Assembly: GCF_900110245.1 (NCBI RefSeq)
Contig: NZ_FOCZ01000006.1
Location: 1-33,514, forward strand
Length of the DNA: 33,514 nucleotides
DNA from: Niastella yeongjuensis
Lineage (GTDB): Bacteria; Bacteroidota; Bacteroidia; Chitinophagales; Chitinophagaceae
Direction of reading: 5' to 3'
Position 1 is the stretch's first letter; each line of letters begins with the position of its first letter. The translations under genes and the position numbers were made by a program. The notes beneath the pieces are model-generated. The model saw only the letters and a program-made list of their open reading frames with translations. It was not told where the DNA came from and ran no database searches. This document shows positions 8,471 through 16,377 of the stretch, piece by piece.

Positions 8471-8762
8471 GACACCCGATAATGAAAGGGTATAGATTTT
8501 ATTAGCGATGGCTTGTAAGGAAGTTCCCGGTAGTGGAATAATTACGTCCCAAAATACAACCGTTTTCTTACTCAGGAGGAACTTAGAAACAAAGGGAACA
8601 TCAAATACAGCCATTTTGTTTTGAAATATTATTATATATTCGTTCTTCGCTAACGCCAACCAAATCAGACAAGACTCCCGTTGCTAAGCGTCTGTTACAC
8701 CAGGACATGCAATCATTTTTTGTTCTTAGTGTATATTTTATCAATACCAATAATTTTTCTGA

Positions 8763-10373
8763 ATGTTAATTGAGTCGATTGTAATTAAGAATTTCAAATG
8801 TTATACAAACTTTGAATTAAAGTTTAATGAAGACCTCAATATGCTGGTTGGCAATAACGAAGCGGGCAAATCCACAATCCTTGAAGCTATACAGCTTGGG
8901 CTAACCGGCCTGTATAACTATAGAAATATACAGACTGAAATTTCCCCATATTTGTTTAATCTTCATGTCGTTCAGCAATACGTTGCAAACATCAAAGCTG
9001 GCAAACGTGTAGATCTCCCTGAAATTTGTATTGAACTCTACCTGCAAGAGTGTGCCGAAACTGCCGGGTTCAAAGGTATTAATAACTCAAAGCGGCAAAA
9101 TACAACGGGTGTTAAAATGCTCATTGCTTATGATAAGGGGTATGATCTGGAATATCAAAAGTTCCTGGCAGAGCCCACAAACATTACAACGATACCGACT
9201 GAGTATTTCAGCGCCCAATGGCTGAGTTTTGCAGGGAATCTATTATCGAGTCATTCATTTCCGATCAAGACCATGTTCATTGATACTGCTAGTATTCGGT
9301 TACAATCGGGTAACGACTATTACCTGCAATCCGTTATACGCAACGTTCTGGAGCCTGAGGAACGGGCTGGGCTTAGTTTAGCACATCGACTCCTTAAAGG
9401 GGAGTTTGCTCAACAACCTTATATCAGGGATATCAATGATAAAATGCAGGGCGGAAGCAGATATCTAAAGGAAAAGTCAGTTTCATTGTCGGTGGACATT
9501 AGTCAAAAGTACGGATGGGAAGGCCTGTTAACTACTTATGTGGACGAAATCCCTTTTCATCATATCGGGAAGGGGAAACAAAACATCATAAAAATCATGC
9601 TTGCACTGCATACTAGTGGCAAGCAATGCACAGTCATTTTACTGGAGGAGCCAGAGAACCACCAGTCGTTCTCCAATCTGCATAGGCTGATGCAGTATAT
9701 CAGCCAAGAGTGTAATAGCAAGCAAATCATTTTGACGACCCATAGCCCTTACATTTTAAACAAAATGGGCCTGCAAAAGGCCATACTGCTGAATTTTACG
9801 AGTGGTCAAGGATATAGCACCACATTTGCCACACTGAAGAAAGATACGATAGTATACTTCCAGAAATTGCCCGGTTACGACACTTTGCGCTTCCTCTTAG
9901 CAGACAAATGTATCCTGGTAGAAGGTCCATCGGACGAACTACTCCTTCAGCGGCTATACCTTGACAAGCACAAGCGACTTCCGATTGAAGATGGCATCGA
10001 TATCCAGAGTGTGCGTGGGCTTTCATTTTTACGATTCCTGGAACTGGCAGAGCCTCTAAAAAAGGACATTACGGTCGTAACGGACAATGATGGCGACTAT
10101 CAAAAATTGACGACGGTCAAATACAAAGCTTACATTGGTAATACCAACTTCAAACTGTGTTGTTCAAACAATAACAGCTTGCCCTCTCTTGAACAACAGT
10201 TTTTAGCGGTAAACAACCTAGCGACAATGCAAACTCTCTTTGGGACCAATTACGCTACACAGGGTGAAGTATTACATTATATGCAGACTAACAAAACTGA
10301 TTGGGCCTTGTCTGTTTTTGAATCCTCCACATCTATTGTATATCCGCAATACTTCCATAATGCCTTCCAATAA
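8763..10373 (+). CDS. gajA: GajA-like OLD-family ATPase/TOPRIM endonuclease
   Basis: A 536-residue OLD-family nuclease. The ABC-type ATPase has Walker A GNNEAGKST at 30-38, a signature-like region near 270, Walker B VILLEEPE at 291-298 and the TTHSPY switch histidine downstream. The C-terminal TOPRIM domain shows VEGPSDE with E387 and the metal-binding pair in TDNDGD (D441, D443). In Gabija, GajA is a DNA endonuclease whose activity is controlled by nucleotide binding and which acts with the GajB helicase against phage. This gene overlaps the next by 14 bp, as expected for a two-gene system. Its length is close to that of the studied Gabija nuclease (578). Other OLD nuclease/helicase pairs exist, so Gabija-like is the safe name. 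Confidence 0.75.
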   Translation: MLIESIVIKNFKCYTNFELKFNEDLNMLVGNNEAGKSTILEAIQLGLTGLYNYRNIQTEISPYLFNLHVVQQYVANIKAGKRVDLPEICIELYLQECAETAGFKGINNSKRQNTTGVKMLIAYDKGYDLEYQKFLAEPTNITTIPTEYFSAQWLSFAGNLLSSHSFPIKTMFIDTASIRLQSGNDYYLQSVIRNVLEPEERAGLSLAHRLLKGEFAQQPYIRDINDKMQGGSRYLKEKSVSLSVDISQKYGWEGLLTTYVDEIPFHHIGKGKQNIIKIMLALHTSGKQCTVILLEEPENHQSFSNLHRLMQYISQECNSKQIILTTHSPYILNKMGLQKAILLNFTSGQGYSTTFATLKKDTIVYFQKLPGYDTLRFLLADKCILVEGPSDELLLQRLYLDKHKRLPIEDGIDIQSVRGLSFLRFLELAEPLKKDITVVTDNDGDYQKLTTVKYKAYIGNTNFKLCCSNNNSLPSLEQQFLAVNNLATMQTLFGTNYATQGEVLHYMQTNKTDWALSVFESSTSIVYPQYFHNAFQ

Positions 10374-11463
10374 CGTCATACTTGCAGCAGCCGGGTCACG
10401 TAAGACCACGAGCGTGGTCAATATGTCGATGGCAAACCCAACAAAAAGAATCTTGGTCTTGACCTATACCATCGAGAATTTGGACACAATCCGCTCCTAT
10501 TTTATCAGGGACTATGGCATGGTTCCTCCACATATAACCTTGCAAAGTTGGTATTCGTTTTTACTCCAAGATGGAGCAAGACCGTATCAAAGATTAGTAT
10601 ATCCTGATATGCGTATAGAAAGTATCCTTTTTGCAGAGCGGAAGCTGAGCTTCCATCCTTCTAAAAGTAAACCCAAAACGTACTATATTGCTAAGGGTAA
10701 TCTAATTTACAAAGATCACCTGTCCGAGTTTGTCCATCAAGTCAACGAAAAAGGTACTGGGTGCGTAATTGAGCGCCTGGAGGGTATTTATGATGCGATC
10801 TTCATTGATGAGATACAAGACATGAGTGGCTACGATTGGGAACTGATTGAAGCACTGATGCAATCAAAAATTGAGATATGTTGCGTGGGCGATCCCCGGC
10901 AGGCAACCTATTCAACCAGTAATAGTCAAAAAAATTCGAAGTTTAAAGGTGGGAGATGCGAAGGGATATTTCGGAATTGGGAACAAAATGGCATCTGCTC
11001 AATCCAAGAAATGACTGACTGCTTCCGATCCAATCAGCAGATATGTGATCATGCTGATAGGATTTTTCCGAATTACAAACCCACAACCTCAAAGTTTTTT
11101 GATATGACGCCACATGATGGAGTGTACAAACTAAAAGCTAGTGAGGTATTAGAATATTATTCGCAGTACCGTCCCATAGTATTACGCAATCGAATCGACA
11201 GTGATACTATGAATCTGGATGGATTCAATATTGGCGTCAGTAAAGGAAAAACTTTTGACAGAGTGATGATTTTTCCTACCCAACCCATGCTGCAATACCT
11301 TATGGATGGTAATCTCACTAACCTGAAAAATCAATCGAAAGCAGGTATGTACGTTGCTATTACGCGTGCGCGATATAGCGTGGCATATGTAGTGAAGGAT
11401 GCCAAAATGTATAACAAAATTAATCTCCCCGGCTATCGAGAAGTAGAATCATCCGTTCTATAA
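10360..11463 (+). CDS. gajB: GajB-like short UvrD/Rep-type helicase
   Basis: The ATG at 10360 (MPSNNVIL) is chosen because it puts Walker A right at the N-terminus and overlaps the upstream stop by 14 bp; a longer frame from 10240 starts inside the preceding gene. At 367 residues it is shorter than the studied GajB (494) and has no Q-motif N-terminus. Superfamily 1 motifs are present: Walker A AAAGSRKTT (9-17), with arginine where GSGKT normally has glycine; motif II FIDEIQD (148-154); motif III CCVGDPRQATY; motif IV-like DCFRSNQQI; and motif VI YVAITRARYSVA near the C-terminus. It is likely to partner the OLD nuclease, unwinding or sensing DNA ends. The short size suggests reduced or absent 1B/2B subdomains. 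Confidence 0.75.
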   Translation: MPSNNVILAAAGSRKTTSVVNMSMANPTKRILVLTYTIENLDTIRSYFIRDYGMVPPHITLQSWYSFLLQDGARPYQRLVYPDMRIESILFAERKLSFHPSKSKPKTYYIAKGNLIYKDHLSEFVHQVNEKGTGCVIERLEGIYDAIFIDEIQDMSGYDWELIEALMQSKIEICCVGDPRQATYSTSNSQKNSKFKGGRCEGIFRNWEQNGICSIQEMTDCFRSNQQICDHADRIFPNYKPTTSKFFDMTPHDGVYKLKASEVLEYYSQYRPIVLRNRIDSDTMNLDGFNIGVSKGKTFDRVMIFPTQPMLQYLMDGNLTNLKNQSKAGMYVAITRARYSVAYVVKDAKMYNKINLPGYREVESSVL

Positions 11464-11528
11464 TATCCGCAAACTTATCGGTCACTTTTCACGAACCACA
11501 GTCTTTTTGAAACCTATCCATCCTAATA

Positions 11529-13241
11529 CTATGTGTGCAAATGAAAGTCGTTAGTAATCGCTTGGAAACTTTTAAGAAAATTACTGCCCTGCATTTTTTT
11601 TGCAGCATAAACTTCAAATGACAAGTTTTTATTTAAAAATAGCACCGGATTACCTTCTGCTTTTCTATAGGTTTTATTTAGTTCTGAAACCTTATTGTTA
11701 TATCCAGTAATAAGCTCAAGCAGCAATTTGTGATTTTGCCGCAATTCTGCATAGTAACGAAGAAAAAACGATAAATTGATGGCAACTATGGGTTGAATCT
11801 TTTTAAAAAAGTTTTTTTCTGGTTCTATTTCCTTTAAAAAGGATTCATTAATGTATGAATTAATACCACTCATATCCATCACGTCATCCGTATAGATCAA
11901 TACAGGAAAAAGCGAAAGACGCTTTTTTTTACTCTTGTCCTTGATAAGACAATCTAACTTGTCAGTCATAGCCAGCTCCTTGATTTGTTTCGCTAATTGA
12001 TATACACCCTTGTTCTTTTGTTTTGGGGATATTTTCTGTTTGCAAAATTCTTCGTTCACAAACTTTTTGAAAGCCTCTACATCGATATCTTCTAAAGGAT
12101 TAAAATGAATCGATGCACTTTTTACTTCAATCAGTAAGATATCCTTTTGATTACGAACAACGGCAAAATCCGGTAATGGTGAATTATCTTCAGTCGTAAA
12201 CAAGGAATAGTTTTTTGAATTGAATATTTTCTGAAGTAAGCCATTCACAATGTATTCTTCATAATACTTTTTTCCCAACATTGCTTTGAAATCTTCAAAT
12301 TTTGGAAATGCTACGCCCTTGTTGAGTGAAGAATGCTGGTAAAGTTGAAAAGGTAGGCCAATATCTATCACGTACCGTATATAATGTGGATCAATGATGG
12401 CAGCAGTTTCCTTTGTGATAAAGTAGAATGGATGCGTCATTAATTCTCCATGCACATTTCCTTTAATTTTTTTATCAATCAGCCGCTCTTCTGGAATACT
12501 AAATTGACTGATGATCTGATGCTGTTCGGAGGAAGGGGTAATAACATGTTTTATTTGATCATTCTGATCACCTTGAATTATTGCCTCTATAATTTGAATG
12601 AAAAATATTATATAATTGTAGTAAGCCGGTATACCAAAATGTTCGCAGAATTCTCTTAAATAATCACTGCCAGAAGGTAAAACATCCATCAAAAATTTGT
12701 AAAGAAAAAAAGTCTTTAACGGAGCGATTCCAATAAGGTCACTATGGCTCCGCATATATTCCTGTTGCGATAATCCTAAATGCCAGATAGCCTCATAAGT
12801 TGCCAAGTCCATATCCGGGGGATGACTGTCATAGTATTGGTTATTATATATCAATATCGTATCAAACACACTCTCCTGGAATTCGCCAATGTTAATGGGT
12901 GCATCGTTATCTGTTCTTGGCACAAAATGCAGGAGACAGTTAGCAATTAAACGTGATAAAACAGGGGCCGTAAAGAATGCAATATTTTTTTCACGAGATT
13001 GGACTATAAAGGATGCAATTTGCTTCCGTTTCTGCTCTCCAATATTCGGGAAACAAGCAGTCAGAATAGCGAGCTGATTAACCCTTGTGTCTTGCCCTTC
13101 GTTAAACAGAAGGCTATTTATCTTAGAAAGCGATAACAGCAATAGATCGCTTGGGTACTTTTCCAATAAACTGAAATCATGCTCTTGTGGTAAACGACTA
13201 GAGTAAAATTCCTTGAAACCGACTACTGCAAATAGCTTCAT
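11529..13241 (-). CDS. Uncharacterised protein with PD-(D/E)XK nuclease motif
   Basis: A 570-residue protein with no family I can name. The middle contains LPDFAVVRNQKDILLIEVKS, in which P357-D358, twelve intervening residues and E372-V-K374 match the PD-(D/E)XK nuclease active site; E329 in the helix upstream could be the supporting acid. The N-terminal ~330 residues are helical and unassigned, and the C-terminal part is lysine-rich and helical. No membrane segment or signal peptide is seen. It converges on the Gabija-like pair with 65 bp between stops and has its own upstream gap. It is probably a stand-alone restriction-type defence nuclease or a third island component; the target and trigger are unknown. 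Confidence 0.7.
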   Translation of the reverse strand: MKLFAVVGFKEFYSSRLPQEHDFSLLEKYPSDLLLLSLSKINSLLFNEGQDTRVNQLAILTACFPNIGEQKRKQIASFIVQSREKNIAFFTAPVLSRLIANCLLHFVPRTDNDAPINIGEFQESVFDTILIYNNQYYDSHPPDMDLATYEAIWHLGLSQQEYMRSHSDLIGIAPLKTFFLYKFLMDVLPSGSDYLREFCEHFGIPAYYNYIIFFIQIIEAIIQGDQNDQIKHVITPSSEQHQIISQFSIPEERLIDKKIKGNVHGELMTHPFYFITKETAAIIDPHYIRYVIDIGLPFQLYQHSSLNKGVAFPKFEDFKAMLGKKYYEEYIVNGLLQKIFNSKNYSLFTTEDNSPLPDFAVVRNQKDILLIEVKSASIHFNPLEDIDVEAFKKFVNEEFCKQKISPKQKNKGVYQLAKQIKELAMTDKLDCLIKDKSKKKRLSLFPVLIYTDDVMDMSGINSYINESFLKEIEPEKNFFKKIQPIVAINLSFFLRYYAELRQNHKLLLELITGYNNKVSELNKTYRKAEGNPVLFLNKNLSFEVYAAKKMQGSNFLKSFQAITNDFHLHT

Positions 13242-13297
13242 GTGGGATAGATATTTGGGATTGATAGACTGTTTCGAGAACCAATTGTTTCAATAAA

Positions 13298-13322
13298 TGA
13301 AAAAAGCCACCTAGGTGGCTCA
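13298..13322 (-). terminator. Rho-independent terminator of the XRE gene
   Basis: The 16-bp palindrome AGCCACCTAGGTGGCT (13305-13320) is followed on the minus strand by six T residues (13305-13300). It lies about 25 bp beyond the stop codon of the XRE gene and separates it from the promoter region of the 570-residue nuclease gene. Confidence 0.85.
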
Positions 13323-13343
13323 CTTATATTAATAGGATTTTCT

Positions 13344-13778
13344 TTACTTCTTCTTTTTCTCTTCCAACATCCTTTCCAGCAGTGCGTTTTTTTCACGCTC
13401 TGATTTTAACAAGGCTTCATACAACTTTTCATTCTTTTCAACCACTTCAACATACTTATCAATGGGATTAAAAGTAGGATAATACATGAATAATGAATTC
13501 CCATTGGCATTATCGTTGTTGTTAACAGTGTTGGCAACTATATTAATAACTCCCTCTTCATTAAAATTCTTTATTGCCTCCACAGGTACTTTCAACACTT
13601 CAGCGATTTTCTCTAATGTTTCTGGATCGATGATTTCTTTTGCTTCCAACGAAGAAACACTTTGCTGACTAATATTGAGCGCATCAGCCAGCGTTTCCTG
13701 CTTTACCTGTAATATTTCCCGTATACGTTTTACGGCCCGTCCTTGATGTACTTTTTCAGGCATAGGTGTAGTTATCAT
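13344..13778 (-). CDS. XRE-family transcriptional regulator
   Basis: A 144-residue protein with an N-terminal HTH_3 domain (about 15-70: IREILQVKQETLADALNISQQSVSSLEAK...), an asparagine-rich linker (NTVNNNDNANGN), then a basic C-terminal coiled-coil (YVEVVEKNEKLYEALLKSE onward, ending EEKKKK). Such proteins usually dimerise and repress their own gene and a neighbouring element. A -7-like box TATATTTG lies only 5-12 bp upstream of the first ATG (13778), so the second ATG at 13763 (MPEKVHQGR) may be the real start. The gene diverges from the element-type operon at 13979 and is a likely regulator of it. A strong terminator follows. Confidence 0.85.
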   Translation of the reverse strand: MITTPMPEKVHQGRAVKRIREILQVKQETLADALNISQQSVSSLEAKEIIDPETLEKIAEVLKVPVEAIKNFNEEGVINIVANTVNNNDNANGNSLFMYYPTFNPIDKYVEVVEKNEKLYEALLKSEREKNALLERMLEEKKKK

Positions 13779-13782
13779 GGTT

Positions 13783-13817
13783 CAAATATATGGAATTTAT
13801 GGTATTGGTATTATACC
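13783..13817 (-). promoter_or_regulatory. Putative XRE promoter with inverted-repeat operator
   Basis: On the minus strand TATATTTG (13790-13783) matches TAnnTTTG. About 17 bp further upstream the inverted repeat GGTATTATACC (13807-13817) covers the place where a -33 element would lie. Autorepression by the XRE protein through this site is inferred; the site could also control the divergent operon. Confidence 0.4.
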
Positions 13818-13978
13818 GTTATATCCCTTGTAAAATACAGTAAAATATTGGTATTCCACAGGTTAAATTGGTTCGGTACGGCACTAGCACCTCCTAATTT
13901 GCCATCCAACCAAGATAAAAGCTGTACCCTGCGATGAGTCATATGCTTTTATTTTTAATACCAAACCTTTTAACCTCC

Positions 13979-14887
13979 ATGCAAACGACATTTGACAACC
14001 TACCTCCACACCTGGTAACCCTATTAGCCGAGCTTACACAGAAAATTGCCGGGGCCATCCAACCTGAAAAAATCCTTTGTTATGGTTACCGCGCCTCCCC
14101 TCACAACGATTGGAGCTGTTTTACTGAAGACAGCCCCCACCAAGAAACAATCAGGGCCACCTTTGATCTTTTAGTTATCACCAATAACAATAATAACCTG
14201 GCCGACCATGAATTGCTACAAAAAATTAACCATTTGGCGGAACCCCTGGATTGCGAAGTCACTGCAATTGTACAATCTCTTGATTCTGTAAATGACTTAA
14301 TAGTCAAAAACAGCCGCTTTTTGACCACCCTTTATCATAAAGCCGTGCTGGTATATAACGCCAGCAATAGCGATATAATAGCCCCTCCGGCGGCAATATC
14401 TCATGAAGAAGCAACAAGAAAAATAGAAACTGTCTGGAACAACTGTTACCAAACAGCGGAACGATTTTATAAAACTGCCTGCTTTTGTCTGGAAAACGAC
14501 TGGAATGAAAAAGCCTTATTTGATTTACACCAGGCCACTCAACATACTTGTATGGCCCTTTTACGGGTATATACCGGTTACCGCTCTACTACGCACAACC
14601 TTTTCCGCTTATTTGCCCTTATTGAGAATTTTTCCTTTGTTCCTTCCTCCATATTTCCCTGTATCACATCAGAGGAAATTACGCTACTTAACCAGCTCAA
14701 CAAAGCCTATTCTGATGCCCGCTATAAAGAAAACTATACTGTGCCAACTGAAACGGCTATCCTTTTAAAGAAAAGAGTGAAACAATTATTGCTTGTTGCC
14801 AAAGAATTATACGACAAGAAAGTAACGGCTTTGCAGAGTAACAGACCTACCACATTTCCCCTAACAGCAACCGACGCAATAGCCTAA
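13979..14887 (+). CDS. MNT/HEPN-like protein (degenerate nucleotidyltransferase plus HEPN domain)
   Basis: The start at ATG 13979 (MQTTFDNLPP) is preferred over the hydrophobic extension from 13934. The N-terminal half (ILCYGYRASP ... FDLLVIT) resembles a minimal nucleotidyltransferase, but the canonical GS loop reads GY, so catalysis is doubtful. The C-terminal half (about 130-290) fits a HEPN domain: YQTAERFYKTACFCLEN, FDLHQATQHTCMALLRVYTG, R-STTHNL, then SDARYKENY. Fused MNT-HEPN proteins are known as toxin/antitoxin relatives and are common on Bacteroidota mobile elements. It begins the plus-strand series leading to the recombinase and is 13 bp from the next gene. Confidence 0.7.
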   Translation: MQTTFDNLPPHLVTLLAELTQKIAGAIQPEKILCYGYRASPHNDWSCFTEDSPHQETIRATFDLLVITNNNNNLADHELLQKINHLAEPLDCEVTAIVQSLDSVNDLIVKNSRFLTTLYHKAVLVYNASNSDIIAPPAAISHEEATRKIETVWNNCYQTAERFYKTACFCLENDWNEKALFDLHQATQHTCMALLRVYTGYRSTTHNLFRLFALIENFSFVPSSIFPCITSEEITLLNQLNKAYSDARYKENYTVPTETAILLKKRVKQLLLVAKELYDKKVTALQSNRPTTFPLTATDAIA

Positions 14888-14900
14888 AACCCTAATTTAT

Positions 14901-15518
14901 ATGAAACCGACCAAAGATTATTTGGAAACCTCCTTATGGTATAAAGAACCCATAAGCGACCCCAACCAGATTTTCGCAGAATTTTTCACCGCAGCGGCTC
15001 TTAAAGATTACCGAAAGCGCATTAAGGAAGTATTGAAAGCCGCTTTTGGAAAACATATATGGCCAAAAGAAAGCCCAGGTGCCCTGTTATATTACTTTAA
15101 AATGATAGAATCTGTTATCAATGCTGCCTGGCTGATAAATAAGGATAACAAAACATCGCCACTTATTATTAACTACGAAGATTCATTTAACCCCAATCTT
15201 TTTTGTAGTTGGCATGCGGATTCTACCCAATGGGACTTTTTTCCCAGGGTTCTGTCTTTTAAAGAATATGTCGATCCGTATATAGTTTTCAAGCGCTTCT
15301 TTAAATACCTGGCTTTGCCTGCATGGAAAGTGGAACTGCAAGATCTACTTGAATACGCTTTGGTTGAAACGAGTTTGCACGAAGCAGGTATAAAAAAAGA
15401 TATGCTATCACTTTATTTTCAGCTTTCCAAGTTGATAGAAGCAGCCCACCTGATTGATGTCAGGGAAAACAACCACATTGGGGGTAACCCAAAGAACAGA
15501 ATCAAGACTACCCGCTAA
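14901..15518 (+). CDS. Hypothetical protein with internal duplication
   Basis: A 205-residue protein of unknown family. Two roughly 60-residue halves align by eye: DPNQIFAEFFTAAAL...VLKAAFG...LLYYFKMIESVINAAWLI (about 20-79) and DPYIVFKRFFKYLAL...LLEYALV...LSLYFQLSKLIEAAHLID (about 126-187). Each reads DPxxxFxxFFxxxAL, a helix, then LYF.....IxAAxLI. The linker between them is aromatic-rich. This suggests a helical repeat binding a symmetrical or repeated partner. It is positioned between the MNT/HEPN gene and the receiver gene in the same orientation. Confidence 0.65.
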   Translation: MKPTKDYLETSLWYKEPISDPNQIFAEFFTAAALKDYRKRIKEVLKAAFGKHIWPKESPGALLYYFKMIESVINAAWLINKDNKTSPLIINYEDSFNPNLFCSWHADSTQWDFFPRVLSFKEYVDPYIVFKRFFKYLALPAWKVELQDLLEYALVETSLHEAGIKKDMLSLYFQLSKLIEAAHLIDVRENNHIGGNPKNRIKTTR

Positions 15519-15594
15519 TACCCTCCAAACAAATCAACCTGTCAATCATATTGAGTTCCCAGGTTAAAAATTTCATCAACCTAACTTTCTAATT

Positions 15595-15987
15595 ATGAGC
15601 ATAAACATTCAAATAAAAATAGCTATCGTAGACGATCATGACCTTATTCGTAAATGCCTTCAGGAATTGCTGCACCTTTGGGATTATACGGTAATTTCCC
15701 ATGCTGCTAACGGCAAAATTTTCATGGATCTACTTGTAAAAGGGATCATACCGGATATTTGCATTTTAGATATGCACATGCCGGAAATGGATGGTTATGA
15801 AACCATCAAAGTCGTAAAGGGAAAATGGCCGGAAATCAAAATCATTGCTTACTCTATGGATTTTGTAGATCCACATACTAGGGAACCTGAAGGCGCAGAC
15901 GCCCGGATTTCTAAATCCTCGCCACACGAGAAACTAAAAGAGACCCTATTCCTGTTAAGCACCCAAATAGTCCTGGAAGAAAAATAG
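15595..15987 (+). CDS. Stand-alone response-regulator receiver domain
   Basis: A 130-residue CheY-like receiver without an output domain. The acidic pocket is D13-D14, the phosphoacceptor is D59 (CILDMHMPEMDGYE), the switch serine is in AYSMD (S87) and the conserved lysine is K107 (ISKSSP). All phosphorylation residues are kept, so it is probably functional and acts by protein contact. No histidine kinase is in the window. Orphan receivers of this type are found in Bacteroidota integrative elements near HEPN genes; the function there is not known to me. Confidence 0.85.
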   Translation: MSINIQIKIAIVDDHDLIRKCLQELLHLWDYTVISHAANGKIFMDLLVKGIIPDICILDMHMPEMDGYETIKVVKGKWPEIKIIAYSMDFVDPHTREPEGADARISKSSPHEKLKETLFLLSTQIVLEEK

Positions 15988-16091
15988 CCTGTCTGTCTAT
16001 TTTCGGGTTACTTCTTCAAGGGTGTATAGGTATTTCAGTGTTAACTTAAAACCTGTATAGCTATTTTAGGGCGAGGCACCCATCCCAACCG

Positions 16092-16138
16092 CATGGTTTC
16101 ACATGGTTACCTCATGACAACCACATGCCAATCGCATA
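16092..16138. repeat. Phased CATG motifs in the 390-bp gap downstream of the receiver gene
   Basis: CATG occurs at 16092, 16102, 16113 and 16124, followed by CATA at 16135, a spacing of 10-11 bp that puts all copies on one face of the helix. The sequences between are not conserved. The surrounding gap (15988-16377) has no gene and also holds a terminator at 16229. It could be a cooperative protein-binding site for the recombinase operon; chance is possible. Confidence 0.35.
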
Positions 16139-16228
16139 GGGTACAGCATTCATATCATATCCTGGTTAAACACTTTTGTCATGACAATTCGATATTTTTT
16201 TTACTCTTTGCTAATTTGACATTGGGTG

Positions 16229-16256
16229 GTGGGAAGTTTTTTCTTCCCACTTTTTC
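16229..16256 (+). terminator. Rho-independent terminator
   Basis: GTGGGAAG (16229-16236) and CTTCCCAC (16243-16250) form a perfect 8-bp stem around a T6 loop and are followed by TTTTTCTC. It would stop transcription arriving from the MNT/HEPN-receiver series before the coiled-coil/recombinase genes, which therefore need their own promoter in the 120 bp that follow. Confidence 0.8.
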
Positions 16257-16377
16257 TCACTTATATCCGATTAGGATCGAATTGATACGAATAGGCTCAA
16301 TTTGATTCAGGGAAAAGAAACGGACATAATTTTCGGTTTGGCATTTGATGCATATAGGGTAATTAATATCTATTCCT

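Noticed and set aside
8441..8659. 72-codon minus-strand frame after the DUF4417-like gene
   Set aside because: It overlaps the end of the plus-strand gene by 30 bp, has no recognisable family and no clear promoter; coding status is uncertain.
10240..10359. N-terminal extension of the helicase gene
   Set aside because: It is out-of-frame shadow of the nuclease gene; the ATG at 10360 gives the natural helicase start.
13934..13978. Hydrophobic N-terminal extension (MLLFLIPNLL) of the MNT/HEPN protein as a signal peptide
   Set aside because: The protein family is cytoplasmic and the ATG at 13979 fits the domain start.
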